From assembly GCA_015075175.1 (NCBI GenBank), contig JABTUV010000009.1, forward strand, positions 156,551-220,550: a DNA stretch of 64,000 nt. The letters are read 5' to 3'. How positions within the stretch are numbered: the first letter of the stretch is position 1; the number at the start of each line of letters is the position of its first letter. Both the position numbers and the translations under genes were made by a program. The DNA is from a bacterium (GTDB lineage: Bacteria; Hinthialibacterota; Hinthialibacteria; H5-UNCL2). Below, piece after piece: positions 26,746-34,715 of this stretch. The notes below the pieces were generated by a model. It did no database searches and was not told where the DNA came from. It saw only the letters and a program-made list of their open reading frames with translations.

Positions 26746-29295
26746 ATGCCCTGCCGTCGCATCGTATCCGTCTGCCTCTCGCTCATGCTCATGAGCAGCC
26801 TTGCCGCCGCCCAGGCGCCCGAAGCCGACCGCGACGTGCTGGAGTACCGCGGTTGGAGCACGCTTCACGGCGATCTGGACTATCTTGCGGACTTCGTGGC
26901 GCGGGCCAAGGCGGCGGGCATGAACCGCGTCCAGCTCTGCCACGGCGTGGTGCGCCCGCGCGTGGAGGAGATGCTCGGCGGCCCGCGCGCCGACGAGATC
27001 ACCCACCGCGTCAACACCGTCACGCGAATGGCCCACGAGGCCGGACTCCGCGTGGACATGTGGGTCAACGAGCTGTCCGAAGCTCCCGAGGAGTTCCGCG
27101 ACGGCCGCCGTGTCAAACTCACCCAGGCTTATTACCAATGGCTGGAAGAGAAATACGACCGCGTGTTCGAGAAGGTCCCCGCGATCGACGGCCTCGTGGT
27201 CACCGCCTGGGAGTGCGTTTATCCCGTCATCCTCGACAGCCACGTGGTCTCCGACAAGCCGCCCGCCGAGCGCGTGGCCGAACTGGCCCGGACCTTCGCC
27301 CGCATCTGCGAGAAGCACGACAAGGCGCTCATCTTTCGCACCTTTACCTACGAACCGTGGCAACTGGAGGCGATGCGGGAAGGATTGATTCTGGCCGCGG
27401 CGGACAAGCTGGTCCAAAAGCGGCTGATGGTGATGAGCAAGTGCGTGCCGGGCGACTGGTCGCCGTATTATCCTTACAATCCGGTGCTGGGCGACGTTGG
27501 CGGGCTGCGGCAGATCGTCGAGCTGGACCTGGGCATGGAGTTCTCCGGCCAGAACCAGCTTCCCTTCGACAACGTGGGTTATGTCAAACAGGTACTGGAT
27601 TACGCGCGGGCGAAGGGGGTGACGGGGGCGGTAGCGCGGGTGGAGCGCTCTGGCAACACGGCGCTGGGGACGCCCAACGAGGTGAACCTGCGCGCCTACA
27701 GCGTGCTGTTGCGCAGTCCCGCGCCCGAGGTCGAGTATCTCTGGCACGGCTGGGCCACGGAGAGGTACGGAAGCGCCGGCGGGCTTCTCGTCATGCGCGC
27801 CCTCAAGCGCAGCTTCGATATCAACAACATGATCTTCTTTCCCTTGCAGGAATGGGTCGCCAACCACTCGCGCGTGCCCAGTTGGGATTACGCGCACGAC
27901 GCCCTCTCCAACTGGACGCGCGCCAAGTGGACGGCCGCCCCGGTCGATGAACGCAAGCGCGAGGAGTTCCTCCATCCCACCCCCGAACTGCTGACCAAGC
28001 TGGCGATGGAGAAGGAGACCGCCCGCCGACTGCTCCGCGAGGCCCGGCAGGACCTCCTGCAGACGCGCGTCATCCTTCCCGCCACCGACTACGCGGAGCT
28101 GACGGCCTATTTCGACCGCATGGAAATCGTGATCGACGTGCACGACCACCATCAGCAGGCGCTGTTTTCCGCCTGGCGCTACCTGGACGTGGATACGCCG
28201 CGCGAGCATCAGCTGCCGACCGAGCGCATGATCCTGCGGCATCGCATCCTCGGCCATCTGGCGGCGCTGGAGCGGCTGGCGGCCGAAGTGGAGGAGACAT
28301 ACGGACCCGACTTCCTGTGCGCGCGGCCCGCCGACATCCGCGCCTTCCGCGCCGATGTCATCAAGCGCCTGCAACTGGAGGACGCGGTGCAATTGCGCTC
28401 GATGCGCTTCGCCGCCACGACCGCTGAAGACGCGCGCGCCTGGCAGGAGGCGCTGCGCCCCAAACTCTTCGAACTCCTGGCCATGACCGATCTTGTGCAG
28501 CGCGCCCAGCCCATCCCCTTCAACGTCAAGGTGCTCTCGACGACCGACCGAGGGGATTACACGCTGTCGGAAATCGAGTTCAACTCGACGCCGGGCCGGC
28601 GCATCAAGGCCTGGCTGGGCAAGCCCAAGAAGCTCTCGGGCAAGCATCCCGCGGTGGTCTGTATCGGCGGGCACGGCAGCACGCGCTGGACGCCGTTTGA
28701 CATCGATCCGGCCTCGGGCAACCGCATCTATTATCGCTTCGGCGACGCCCTGACGCGCGAGGGCTGCGTCACCATTTCCACCGACGTGTCGCAGCACGAG
28801 GTGTACGAGTCCGGGCGCACGCTGATGGGCGAGCGGCTGTGGGACCTGATGCGCTGCGTGGACTACCTGCAATCGCTGCCGGAAGTGGATGGAGAGCGCA
28901 TCGCCTGCGGCGGGCTGTCCTTGGGGGGAGAGATGGTCATGTGGTTGGCGGCGATGGATACGCGCTTGAAGGCTTCCGTGTCGTGCGGATTCCTGACCCT
29001 GATGGACCGGATGGAGCAGGGGCACTGCATGTGCTGGAAGTTCCCGGGCGAGCGGGAGCTGGTGGACTATGCGGACATTTACGCGCTGACGGCGCCGCGC
29101 GCGCTGCAATGCCAGAACGGGCTGCGCGAGCCGCCGGGATCGTTCTACGTACCGCTGGCGCGGCTGGCGTTGGAGGAGATCATCCCGGCGTACCGGTGCT
29201 TTGGGCGGAGCGACGACGTGGAGTTGCACGTGCACGAGGGCGGCCACGTGATTGACACGCCCGCGCTGGTCGGGTTCATCAAGAAGCACCTGTGA
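26746..29295 (+). CDS. Secreted two-domain protein: glycosidase-like TIM barrel plus acetyl-esterase-like alpha/beta-hydrolase
   Basis: 849 residues after GGAGGATC, with a signal peptide (about 1-22, ending AAAQA). Residues about 35-380 resemble alpha-glucuronidase/GH-type barrels (AGMNRVQLCHGVVRPRV, LRVDMWVNELSE, IDGLVVTAWEC, FRTFTYEPWQ). A helical region follows. Residues about 570-849 form an alpha/beta-hydrolase like acetyl xylan esterase or dienelactone hydrolase: HPAVVCIGGHGS, nucleophile ACGGLSLGGEMVMWLA, and His in HEGGHVIDT. The combination suggests removal of side groups and sugars from a plant- or algae-type polysaccharide in the periplasm or outside. The barrel assignment is by pattern only. 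Confidence 0.7.
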   Translation: MPCRRIVSVCLSLMLMSSLAAAQAPEADRDVLEYRGWSTLHGDLDYLADFVARAKAAGMNRVQLCHGVVRPRVEEMLGGPRADEITHRVNTVTRMAHEAGLRVDMWVNELSEAPEEFRDGRRVKLTQAYYQWLEEKYDRVFEKVPAIDGLVVTAWECVYPVILDSHVVSDKPPAERVAELARTFARICEKHDKALIFRTFTYEPWQLEAMREGLILAAADKLVQKRLMVMSKCVPGDWSPYYPYNPVLGDVGGLRQIVELDLGMEFSGQNQLPFDNVGYVKQVLDYARAKGVTGAVARVERSGNTALGTPNEVNLRAYSVLLRSPAPEVEYLWHGWATERYGSAGGLLVMRALKRSFDINNMIFFPLQEWVANHSRVPSWDYAHDALSNWTRAKWTAAPVDERKREEFLHPTPELLTKLAMEKETARRLLREARQDLLQTRVILPATDYAELTAYFDRMEIVIDVHDHHQQALFSAWRYLDVDTPREHQLPTERMILRHRILGHLAALERLAAEVEETYGPDFLCARPADIRAFRADVIKRLQLEDAVQLRSMRFAATTAEDARAWQEALRPKLFELLAMTDLVQRAQPIPFNVKVLSTTDRGDYTLSEIEFNSTPGRRIKAWLGKPKKLSGKHPAVVCIGGHGSTRWTPFDIDPASGNRIYYRFGDALTREGCVTISTDVSQHEVYESGRTLMGERLWDLMRCVDYLQSLPEVDGERIACGGLSLGGEMVMWLAAMDTRLKASVSCGFLTLMDRMEQGHCMCWKFPGERELVDYADIYALTAPRALQCQNGLREPPGSFYVPLARLALEEIIPAYRCFGRSDDVELHVHEGGHVIDTPALVGFIKKHL

Positions 29296-29413
29296 CGCCG
29301 GCGGTACGGTGTCGTTGCGCCGCGGGCTGCGCCTGTTCCGCGCAGGCTTGGCGCGGGGAACGGTCACCCAGTGGCGCAGCACGCGGCGCGACTGCGGTTG
29401 GGCGGTGGTTGGC

Positions 29414-30405
29414 GTGAAATTTTCCAGTCCCATCGAATGCGTCGAGTCGCATACCGCGGGCGAGCCGACGCGCATCGTCGTGGGCGGCCTGCCCGAGGTC
29501 CCGGGCGCCAGCATGGCCGACAAGCGCGCCTGGTTGGCGGTCCACGCCGACGCCTTGCGCACCGCGTTGATGCACGAACCGCGCGGCCATGCCGATATGT
29601 TCGGCGCCATCCTCCTCTCTCCCACGCAAAGCCAGGCGCAGCTGGGGGTGGTCTTCATGGACGGCGGCGGATGGCTGCCCATGTGCGGGCACGGCGCCAT
29701 CGGCGTGGCCACGGTCGCGGTGGAAACCGGGCGGGTTGCGTGCAGCCCGCCGGAGACGGTGCTGATGCTGGAGGCGCCCGCGGGGCTGGTGCGCTGCCGA
29801 GTGCGCGTGGAAAACGGAAAGGCGCGGCAGGTGGCGCTGGAAAACGTGCCGTCGTTTCTTGTACAGAGCGACGTTGTGCTCGATGTCGCCGGCCTGGGCC
29901 GCATCACCTGCGACGTGCCTTCGGCGGGCTCTGCGCTGGTAGACGGGCAAAAGCACGGCCTCGCGCCGGCTCCCCAAACCGGCTGGTGCAGGTCGGTCTC
30001 GCCCTGCGCGACGCGCTGTCCGCCGCCCTCTGCGTCCAGCATCCCACGCAGCCGTATCCGGCCGGCGTCGATCTGATTGAATTCTACTGGAAGAGCACGG
30101 CGCCCGGCGTCGATTACGCGCATTGCGTGGTGTTCGGCGACGGGCAGATCGACCGCTCTCCCTGCGGCACGGGCACGAGCGCGCACCTGGCGGCGCTGTG
30201 GGCGCGGGGCGAGCTTGACTTGGACGCGCCCACCGTCCACGCCGGCCCGCTCGGCACGACCTTCACCGCGCGCGCCCTGCGCGCGACCGCCGTCGGTCCC
30301 TTCCCGGCCGTCATACCCGAGATCATCGGCACGGCGTGGATCACAGGATACTCACAGTTCGTGATTGATGCGGGTGATGCGCTGGGAGGCGGATTTCGAC
30401 TTTGA
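29414..30405 (+). CDS. Proline racemase / hydroxyproline epimerase family protein, frameshifted
   Basis: GTG 29414 gives VKFSSPIECVESHTAGEPTR, the family start. EPRGHADMFGAIL and the first catalytic Cys in LPMCGHGAIG are in frame 1. The second Cys, DRSPCGTGTSAHLAAL, is in another frame, which continues to the stop at 30405. The change lies at about 29925-29985, where FGGL- and VDGQKHGL-like pieces alternate between frames. Both catalytic cysteines exist, so an intact enzyme would racemise or epimerise proline or 4-hydroxyproline, or dehydrate 3-hydroxyproline. It lies 118 bp after the large esterase fusion. Either a pseudogene or a sequence error. Confidence 0.75.
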
Positions 30406-30706
30406 TGGGGCGCGGAGTGCCGACCCGGAGTACAAGCTTCAGCTTGCGCGCAGACAGGCTGAAGCCTGAACTCCGCGGAGGCGGAGATTTTCGTTTGTTC
30501 AAGCCGGGTGGAAAACGCCTGCCCGCGACACGGCTCGCCGCCAGACTTCGGGCAACGTCGCCCGCCCAACGACGGGCAGGATAGACGTCGCAACCGGCAG
30601 CCGATCGTTCACGCCCCCGTTCGCCGGTGACGCCGTACTGTATTTTAAGGCGGCGGATGCAGAGCCGGCTCGCCCGTCGACTCCCTGAAACCCATCGGGA
30701 ATAGGC
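30406..30706. other. Intergenic DNA with an AAGCTTCAGCTTG-type inverted repeat
   Basis: No gene is seen. At 30433-30475 CAAGCTTCAGCTTGCG and CAGGCTGAAGCCTGAA form an imperfect hairpin 25 bp after the racemase stop, which may act as a terminator. The remainder shows no clear structure. Confidence 0.45.
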
Positions 30707-31438
30707 TCAAGGGCCTGCACAGGGGGGCGGCGCCGCCATCTCGAATTCCCCCACCAGCGTCCTGAAGTAACCCGGCGTTGTGGCCTCGAACATCATCGGG
30801 TTGCCGCTGAAGGGGTGCAAAAAAGTAATCGACCGGGCGTGCAGCGCCAACCGTTTGTGCGTGTCTTGCTGCGCGCCATACTTCCGGTCGCCGACGATCG
30901 GGTGTCCGATCCCCGCCAGATGTACTCTTATCTGATGCTTGCGGCCGGTCAAAAGACCCACTGCCAGCAGACTGTAAGCCTTGGTTTCCCGCAGCACCCG
31001 GTAAGCCGTTTGCGATGGCTTGCCGCGCCGTGGATCAGTGGTCGAGTGGACGATGTGGGCGCGGTTCTCCGCCAGATAGGTCGTAATGGTATCGGCGCGC
31101 TTGTCCAGCTTGCCATGCACGACGGCCAGATACTCTTTCCGCGTGCGGTCCCACTCGCCTTGCAGGCGGAGCTTTGCCTTAGCTGTCCGCGCGAATACGA
31201 GAATGCCCGACGCCTCCCGGTCCAATCGGTGCACGATGAAGACGCGGTGGGGAGACTTGGCGTTGCCCTTGCGCGCGTAATCGGTGAGCACGTGGTAGGC
31301 GGTGCGCTCCCGTTGCTTGTCCGTGGCGATGGTCAGGAGGCCGGCGGGCTTGTTGACCACGAAGATATCGCGATCTTCGTAAAGCATCTGGAGCCCCAGC
31401 GGCAGGAGGCGGTCGCCTGGAACGGGATGCTTGCGCAT
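30707..31438 (-). CDS. RluA-family 23S rRNA/tRNA pseudouridine synthase
   Basis: 243 residues. DIFVVNKPAGLLT opens the catalytic fold. The catalytic Asp lies in VHRLDREASGILVFA (RluA motif HRLD). KEYLAVVHGKL and LLTGRKHQIRVHLAGIGHPI complete the family pattern, followed by GDRKYG. No S4 domain precedes it, so it belongs to the short RluA type that modifies uridines in 23S rRNA or tRNA; the site cannot be read from sequence. It is alone on the minus strand. Confidence 0.85.
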   Translation of the reverse strand: MRKHPVPGDRLLPLGLQMLYEDRDIFVVNKPAGLLTIATDKQRERTAYHVLTDYARKGNAKSPHRVFIVHRLDREASGILVFARTAKAKLRLQGEWDRTRKEYLAVVHGKLDKRADTITTYLAENRAHIVHSTTDPRRGKPSQTAYRVLRETKAYSLLAVGLLTGRKHQIRVHLAGIGHPIVGDRKYGAQQDTHKRLALHARSITFLHPFSGNPMMFEATTPGYFRTLVGEFEMAAPPPCAGP

Positions 31439-31578
31439 GAGCGTCTCGGTCTCCGGCAGGGAATGGCACGGAGCCGATTATGCGGCCATCGCGTCCGAAA
31501 GGCAAAGGCATTGCGCGCCGCCGGATGGACTGGCCGTCCCTCCCCCCCCGGCGCGGTCTGGCATCGACGTCCGGCGGC

Positions 31579-32490
31579 CTAGGGACGTCCGCCGACCACC
31601 CGGCCCCACCATTCCGCCAGGCGCAATAAATCGCGGTAGTCAGCGGGATCGGCCGCCGACTGCGACGAATCGGGAGGTTTCTGTCGCGTGTCCAACAGGA
31701 GCATGAGGTCCAGCAGGTCCACGCGTCCGTCTTGATTGTAGTCGGGCGCCGAAGTCAGGACACTCGGAGTGGCTGTCGGGGTGGCGTCCTCAACGATTCC
31801 TCCACGCGAACCGGGCGTTACCGTGGGCGTTGGAGATGGCGGCGCGGTCTCCGAGGCCGTCGCGGTCGGCGCCACCGGAGTCGCGCCGCCCACGCTTCCT
31901 CCGCCCCCGGCGGGCGTCATCGTGGGCGTCGGAGAACACGTCGCGCTCGCGGGAACCGTCGCTGCCGGCCCCTGCAACGCGAAGACCAAATCGCCGCCCA
32001 GTCCCTCGCCATACGCGGCGACCTCGATCAGATACACATTGCCCTCCACGACCGCGAAGCTGAACTGTTCCGGCGTCGTCCGCCCGAACGCATCCACGCA
32101 TGCGACAAGGTCGGTCAATGCGGCGCACCCATCGCTCTGCCAGACGCCGACGACCGTGTCGTAACCGCCGGCAAACACGTTGGCTTTGCCGGTGGAAACG
32201 GGACAGTAGCAATACCAGACGGATCGGTTGTTGGCATAAGCGCCACCGAACGTACAGGGCTGCAAGGGATCATCGGGAGACCGCGCTGCGCCACGGGTAT
32301 CCACGACGCGCGTGAACGGCACGGTTGTGACCACGTCGGCGTGGGCGCGCGTGTCGTTGGGCGGCGGCACGAGCGTGGGCGTGGGGGAAGACGTGGGCGT
32401 GGCGGTCGGCGTCGGTGTGTGGGCGGCCGCGGCGGCTGTCAACGCGGTAATCATAGCGAACGACAGGGTGCAATGATCTGGCAGCATCAT
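31579..32490 (-). CDS. Secreted Thr-Pro-rich protein with dockerin-like C-terminus
   Basis: About 303 residues from ATGATG at 32490, after GGGAGGG; a longer frame reaches 32526 but lacks a ribosome-binding site. The signal peptide ends near AAAAAHT. Then come a short TPTPT linker, a globular beta-rich domain (about 45-165: YANNRSVWYCYCPV, GYDTVVGVWQSDGCAAL) that resembles bacterial pre-peptidase C-terminal-like domains, and a long Pro/Thr/Gly linker (about 170-250). One EF-hand-like calcium loop (DYNQDGRVDLLDLMLLLDTR) is near the C-terminus. The loop is shared in type with the SUMF1 proteins at 2482 and 10629, though there it is N-terminal. Probably a calcium-binding surface attachment module. 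Confidence 0.75.
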   Translation of the reverse strand: MMLPDHCTLSFAMITALTAAAAAHTPTPTATPTSSPTPTLVPPPNDTRAHADVVTTVPFTRVVDTRGAARSPDDPLQPCTFGGAYANNRSVWYCYCPVSTGKANVFAGGYDTVVGVWQSDGCAALTDLVACVDAFGRTTPEQFSFAVVEGNVYLIEVAAYGEGLGGDLVFALQGPAATVPASATCSPTPTMTPAGGGGSVGGATPVAPTATASETAPPSPTPTVTPGSRGGIVEDATPTATPSVLTSAPDYNQDGRVDLLDLMLLLDTRQKPPDSSQSAADPADYRDLLRLAEWWGRVVGGRP

Positions 32491-32655
32491 TTTTCCCTCC
32501 CTGGGGGAATTGGGGCGCCCTTGCACGCGAATTTCAATGAACGGTATGTCACGATGTTAGAAGAATCTGATCAAATTCCCCAGAATTTAATGAACATTGC
32601 GTCGGACAGCATGGGAGTGATACGCCATCTCATTACTACCTCGGCCACGAATCTT
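32491..32655. other. Intergenic DNA, AT-richer
   Basis: No gene is seen. The stretch GATCAAATTCCCCAGAATTTAATGAACATT (about 32567-32597) is clearly poorer in GC than its neighbours and may hold promoters for both flanking genes. Confidence 0.35.
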
Positions 32656-32715
32656 GTAGACGCCTGCCGCGCTCACGGCGCAGCACGCTGCGCAACTACG
32701 CCCCTGGGCGTCTAC
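32656..32715. repeat. Inverted repeat containing a GCGCAGCACGCTGCGCAACTACG unit
   Basis: GTAGACGCC and GGCGTCTAC arms flank CAGCACGCTGCGCAACTAC, which is also found twice at 60284-60380. It belongs to the same GTAGGGTGCGCAC-associated family. Confidence 0.65.
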
Positions 32716-32822
32716 GCAAATCACGACCCCGGAAGTGATTTCCTTGACCCCGCCGATTTATCTCTTGCCTGACCGTCCAGACTTCTCGTAACATCAGTCC
32801 AGCATGGTTTGGGAGTAGTTTC

Positions 32823-33923
32823 ATGGACCACCGCACGCGCGTTGAAATCTGTCTCTCCCACGAGGAACCCGACCGCGTTCCCTTCGACTGCTGGATGGCC
32901 GACGAGGTCTACGACCGGCTGCTGTCCGAGTGGAACCTGCCCGACCGGAACGCGCTGCTGGAAAAGCTGGACGTGGACTTCCGCTATCTCCAGGGACCCA
33001 GCTACGCGGGCCAGAAGATGAAGACGCACCCCGACGGCACGGTCGAGGACCTGTGGGGGGTGCGGCGACGCATCATGCACATCGAGCGCGAAAGAAACGG
33101 CCACAAGTACCAGTGGACCTACAAGCACGTCGCCGTCTCGCCCCTGGAACACATGGAGACGGTCCAGGAGATCGAGAAGTATCCGGGATGGCCGACCGCC
33201 GACCTGTGGGACTACTCGGACTTCGAGGCGCAGTGCGACGCCGTTCGCGGCAAGTACGTGGTGGTGAACGCGGGCGACCGGCTGGATCGCACCGCGCAGT
33301 TCAAACCCATGATGTACATTCGGGGCATGGAGCAGGCCTACGTTGATCTGGGACTCAATCCGGCCATCGCCGAGTGCATCATCGAGCACATCCGCAATTA
33401 CTTCCTGGCCTACAACGAGCGCGTCTTTGCCGCCGCCAACGGCAAGATCGACATCTTCATGATGGGGGACGACTTCGGCACGCAGCAGAACACCATGATG
33501 GACGTCGAGATGTGGCGGCGGTTCTTCAAGCCGGGATTTCGGGCGTACATCGAGCAGGCGCACAAGTACGGCATGAAGGTGATGCACCACACCTGCGGCT
33601 GCGTGGTGGATTTGATCCCGGAGTTCATCGAATGCGGGCTGGACATCCTGCAGAGCGTGCAGCCGCGGGCGGCGCGCATGGATCTGGGCAAACTGAAGGC
33701 CGAGTACGGCAAGTACCTGGCCTTCCAGGGCGGCATGGACATTCAGTGGACGCTGCCCAACGGCCGTCCCGAGGACGTGCGCGCGATGGTCAAGGAGCAG
33801 TTCGACAAGGGCAAACCCGGCGGCGCTTACATCGCCTGCACCGCGCACAACATCCAGCCCGACACGCCCACGGAGAATATCGCGGCGCTGTTTGACGCTT
33901 ACCAGGAATACGGAAAGTACTGA
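32823..33923 (+). CDS. Uroporphyrinogen decarboxylase (URO-D) family protein
   Basis: 366 residues. MDHRTRVEICLSHEEPDRVP is the usual start of the URO-D-like group that is not involved in haem synthesis. FDIFMMGDDFGTQ-type, GMKVMHHTCGCVVDLIPEFI and LDILQSVQPRA follow the barrel strands, and GGMDIQWTLPNGRPEDVRAM the last strand. The HxCG motif could bind zinc, as in the cobalamin-dependent methyltransferases of this superfamily. The group is common in environmental PVC-type genomes, and its substrate is unknown. No corrinoid protein is next to it. A strong terminator follows. Confidence 0.8.
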   Translation: MDHRTRVEICLSHEEPDRVPFDCWMADEVYDRLLSEWNLPDRNALLEKLDVDFRYLQGPSYAGQKMKTHPDGTVEDLWGVRRRIMHIERERNGHKYQWTYKHVAVSPLEHMETVQEIEKYPGWPTADLWDYSDFEAQCDAVRGKYVVVNAGDRLDRTAQFKPMMYIRGMEQAYVDLGLNPAIAECIIEHIRNYFLAYNERVFAAANGKIDIFMMGDDFGTQQNTMMDVEMWRRFFKPGFRAYIEQAHKYGMKVMHHTCGCVVDLIPEFIECGLDILQSVQPRAARMDLGKLKAEYGKYLAFQGGMDIQWTLPNGRPEDVRAMVKEQFDKGKPGGAYIACTAHNIQPDTPTENIAALFDAYQEYGKY

Positions 33924-33965
33924 GTTCGCCTCCGACCGCTCCCGCAGCAGCCGCTGGCAATAAAG

Positions 33966-33998
33966 AAAAGGCGGGAGGCTTTCACCTCCCGCCTTTTG
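33966..33998. terminator. Bidirectional intrinsic terminator
   Basis: Perfect 12-bp arms AAAGGCGGGAGG / CCTCCCGCCTTT around a 6-base loop, flanked by an A-run and a T-run. It lies between the convergent URO-D gene and the gene at 34057-34428 and can serve both. Confidence 0.85.
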
Positions 33999-34056
33999 CG
34001 ATACGTCCTTCCGCCGGGTCGCGCCCGGCGAGCGGCTGAAAAAGAGCCGGTCGCTT

Positions 34057-34428
34057 TCAGTGGGCCTGCAGCCGGTTCATCACGTTCTCGTCCAGAACGG
34101 TCAGGAGACCCTCCTTGCCGGTCATGCCCGGAGTCCAGAACGCCACCGTTTTGTTGTTCAGGGTGACCAGATTGGTCCGCATCCCCTGCACCGGCATTAC
34201 GGTGTAACCCGCGGCGCGCAGACGGCTGAGCGTGACTTTGTTGGTATCGATTGTCGCGTTCACCACGGCCACCTCCTTTTCGCCTGGGTCCGCCGAATCG
34301 CTTTCGGCGAACCTCCATTCATTCTCAATAACCTTCATCGCAACATCCGTGCCGAAGTAATCTTCTTGGCGCGATTTCAAACCAATTCTCTCGAATTCAA
34401 TCAAATCGAGCGCCATTTTCGACCGCAT
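34057..34428 (-). CDS. Hypothetical protein
   Basis: 123 residues, possibly starting at the second Met (MALDLIEFERIG). No family is recognised. The middle is regular, VAVVNATIDTNKVTLSRLRA and GYTVMPVQGMRTNLVTLNN, which suggests a small alpha/beta fold. There is no signal peptide or membrane segment. Codon use and composition are protein-like, and a terminator follows the stop, which supports a real gene. Confidence 0.65.
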   Translation of the reverse strand: MRSKMALDLIEFERIGLKSRQEDYFGTDVAMKVIENEWRFAESDSADPGEKEVAVVNATIDTNKVTLSRLRAAGYTVMPVQGMRTNLVTLNNKTVAFWTPGMTGKEGLLTVLDENVMNRLQAH

Positions 34429-34715
34429 TCAGTATACCGCAGGGGTGAAAAAGTGCACGAGCCCCCACGTTTTGTCCCCCCTTGAGCGCCAAGCCCTTGC
34501 GGGTGTTCCCTTTTGGCGCATTTGATTCTCACCAAATGACGAAAAGGGACGGAAGTTTGTTCAGCGCCAGGGCAGAATATACCGGATGTGCGGGAATCCA
34601 CACAAGTTGTAATCTTTACCTCACATTGAGTCTCAGCAAGCGGCCGTACCAGCGGCGTAGGGCGGGTTTGGCCCACGAGGGTACCGCGACCAACGGTAGG
34701 TGGGTGGAACTCACC
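34429..34715. other. Intergenic DNA
   Basis: No gene is recognised. At 34657-34718 GTAGGGCGGGTTTGGCCCAC and a GTGGGTGG...CACCCTAC-like stretch form a loose inverted pair just after the antiporter stop. Confidence 0.4.

Noticed and set aside
26740..30240. 1166-residue open frame on the minus strand
   Set aside because: It is the shadow of the esterase fusion and racemase genes on the plus strand. The sequence is Arg/His/Gln-rich with no domain, while the plus strand has clear motifs and ribosome-binding sites.
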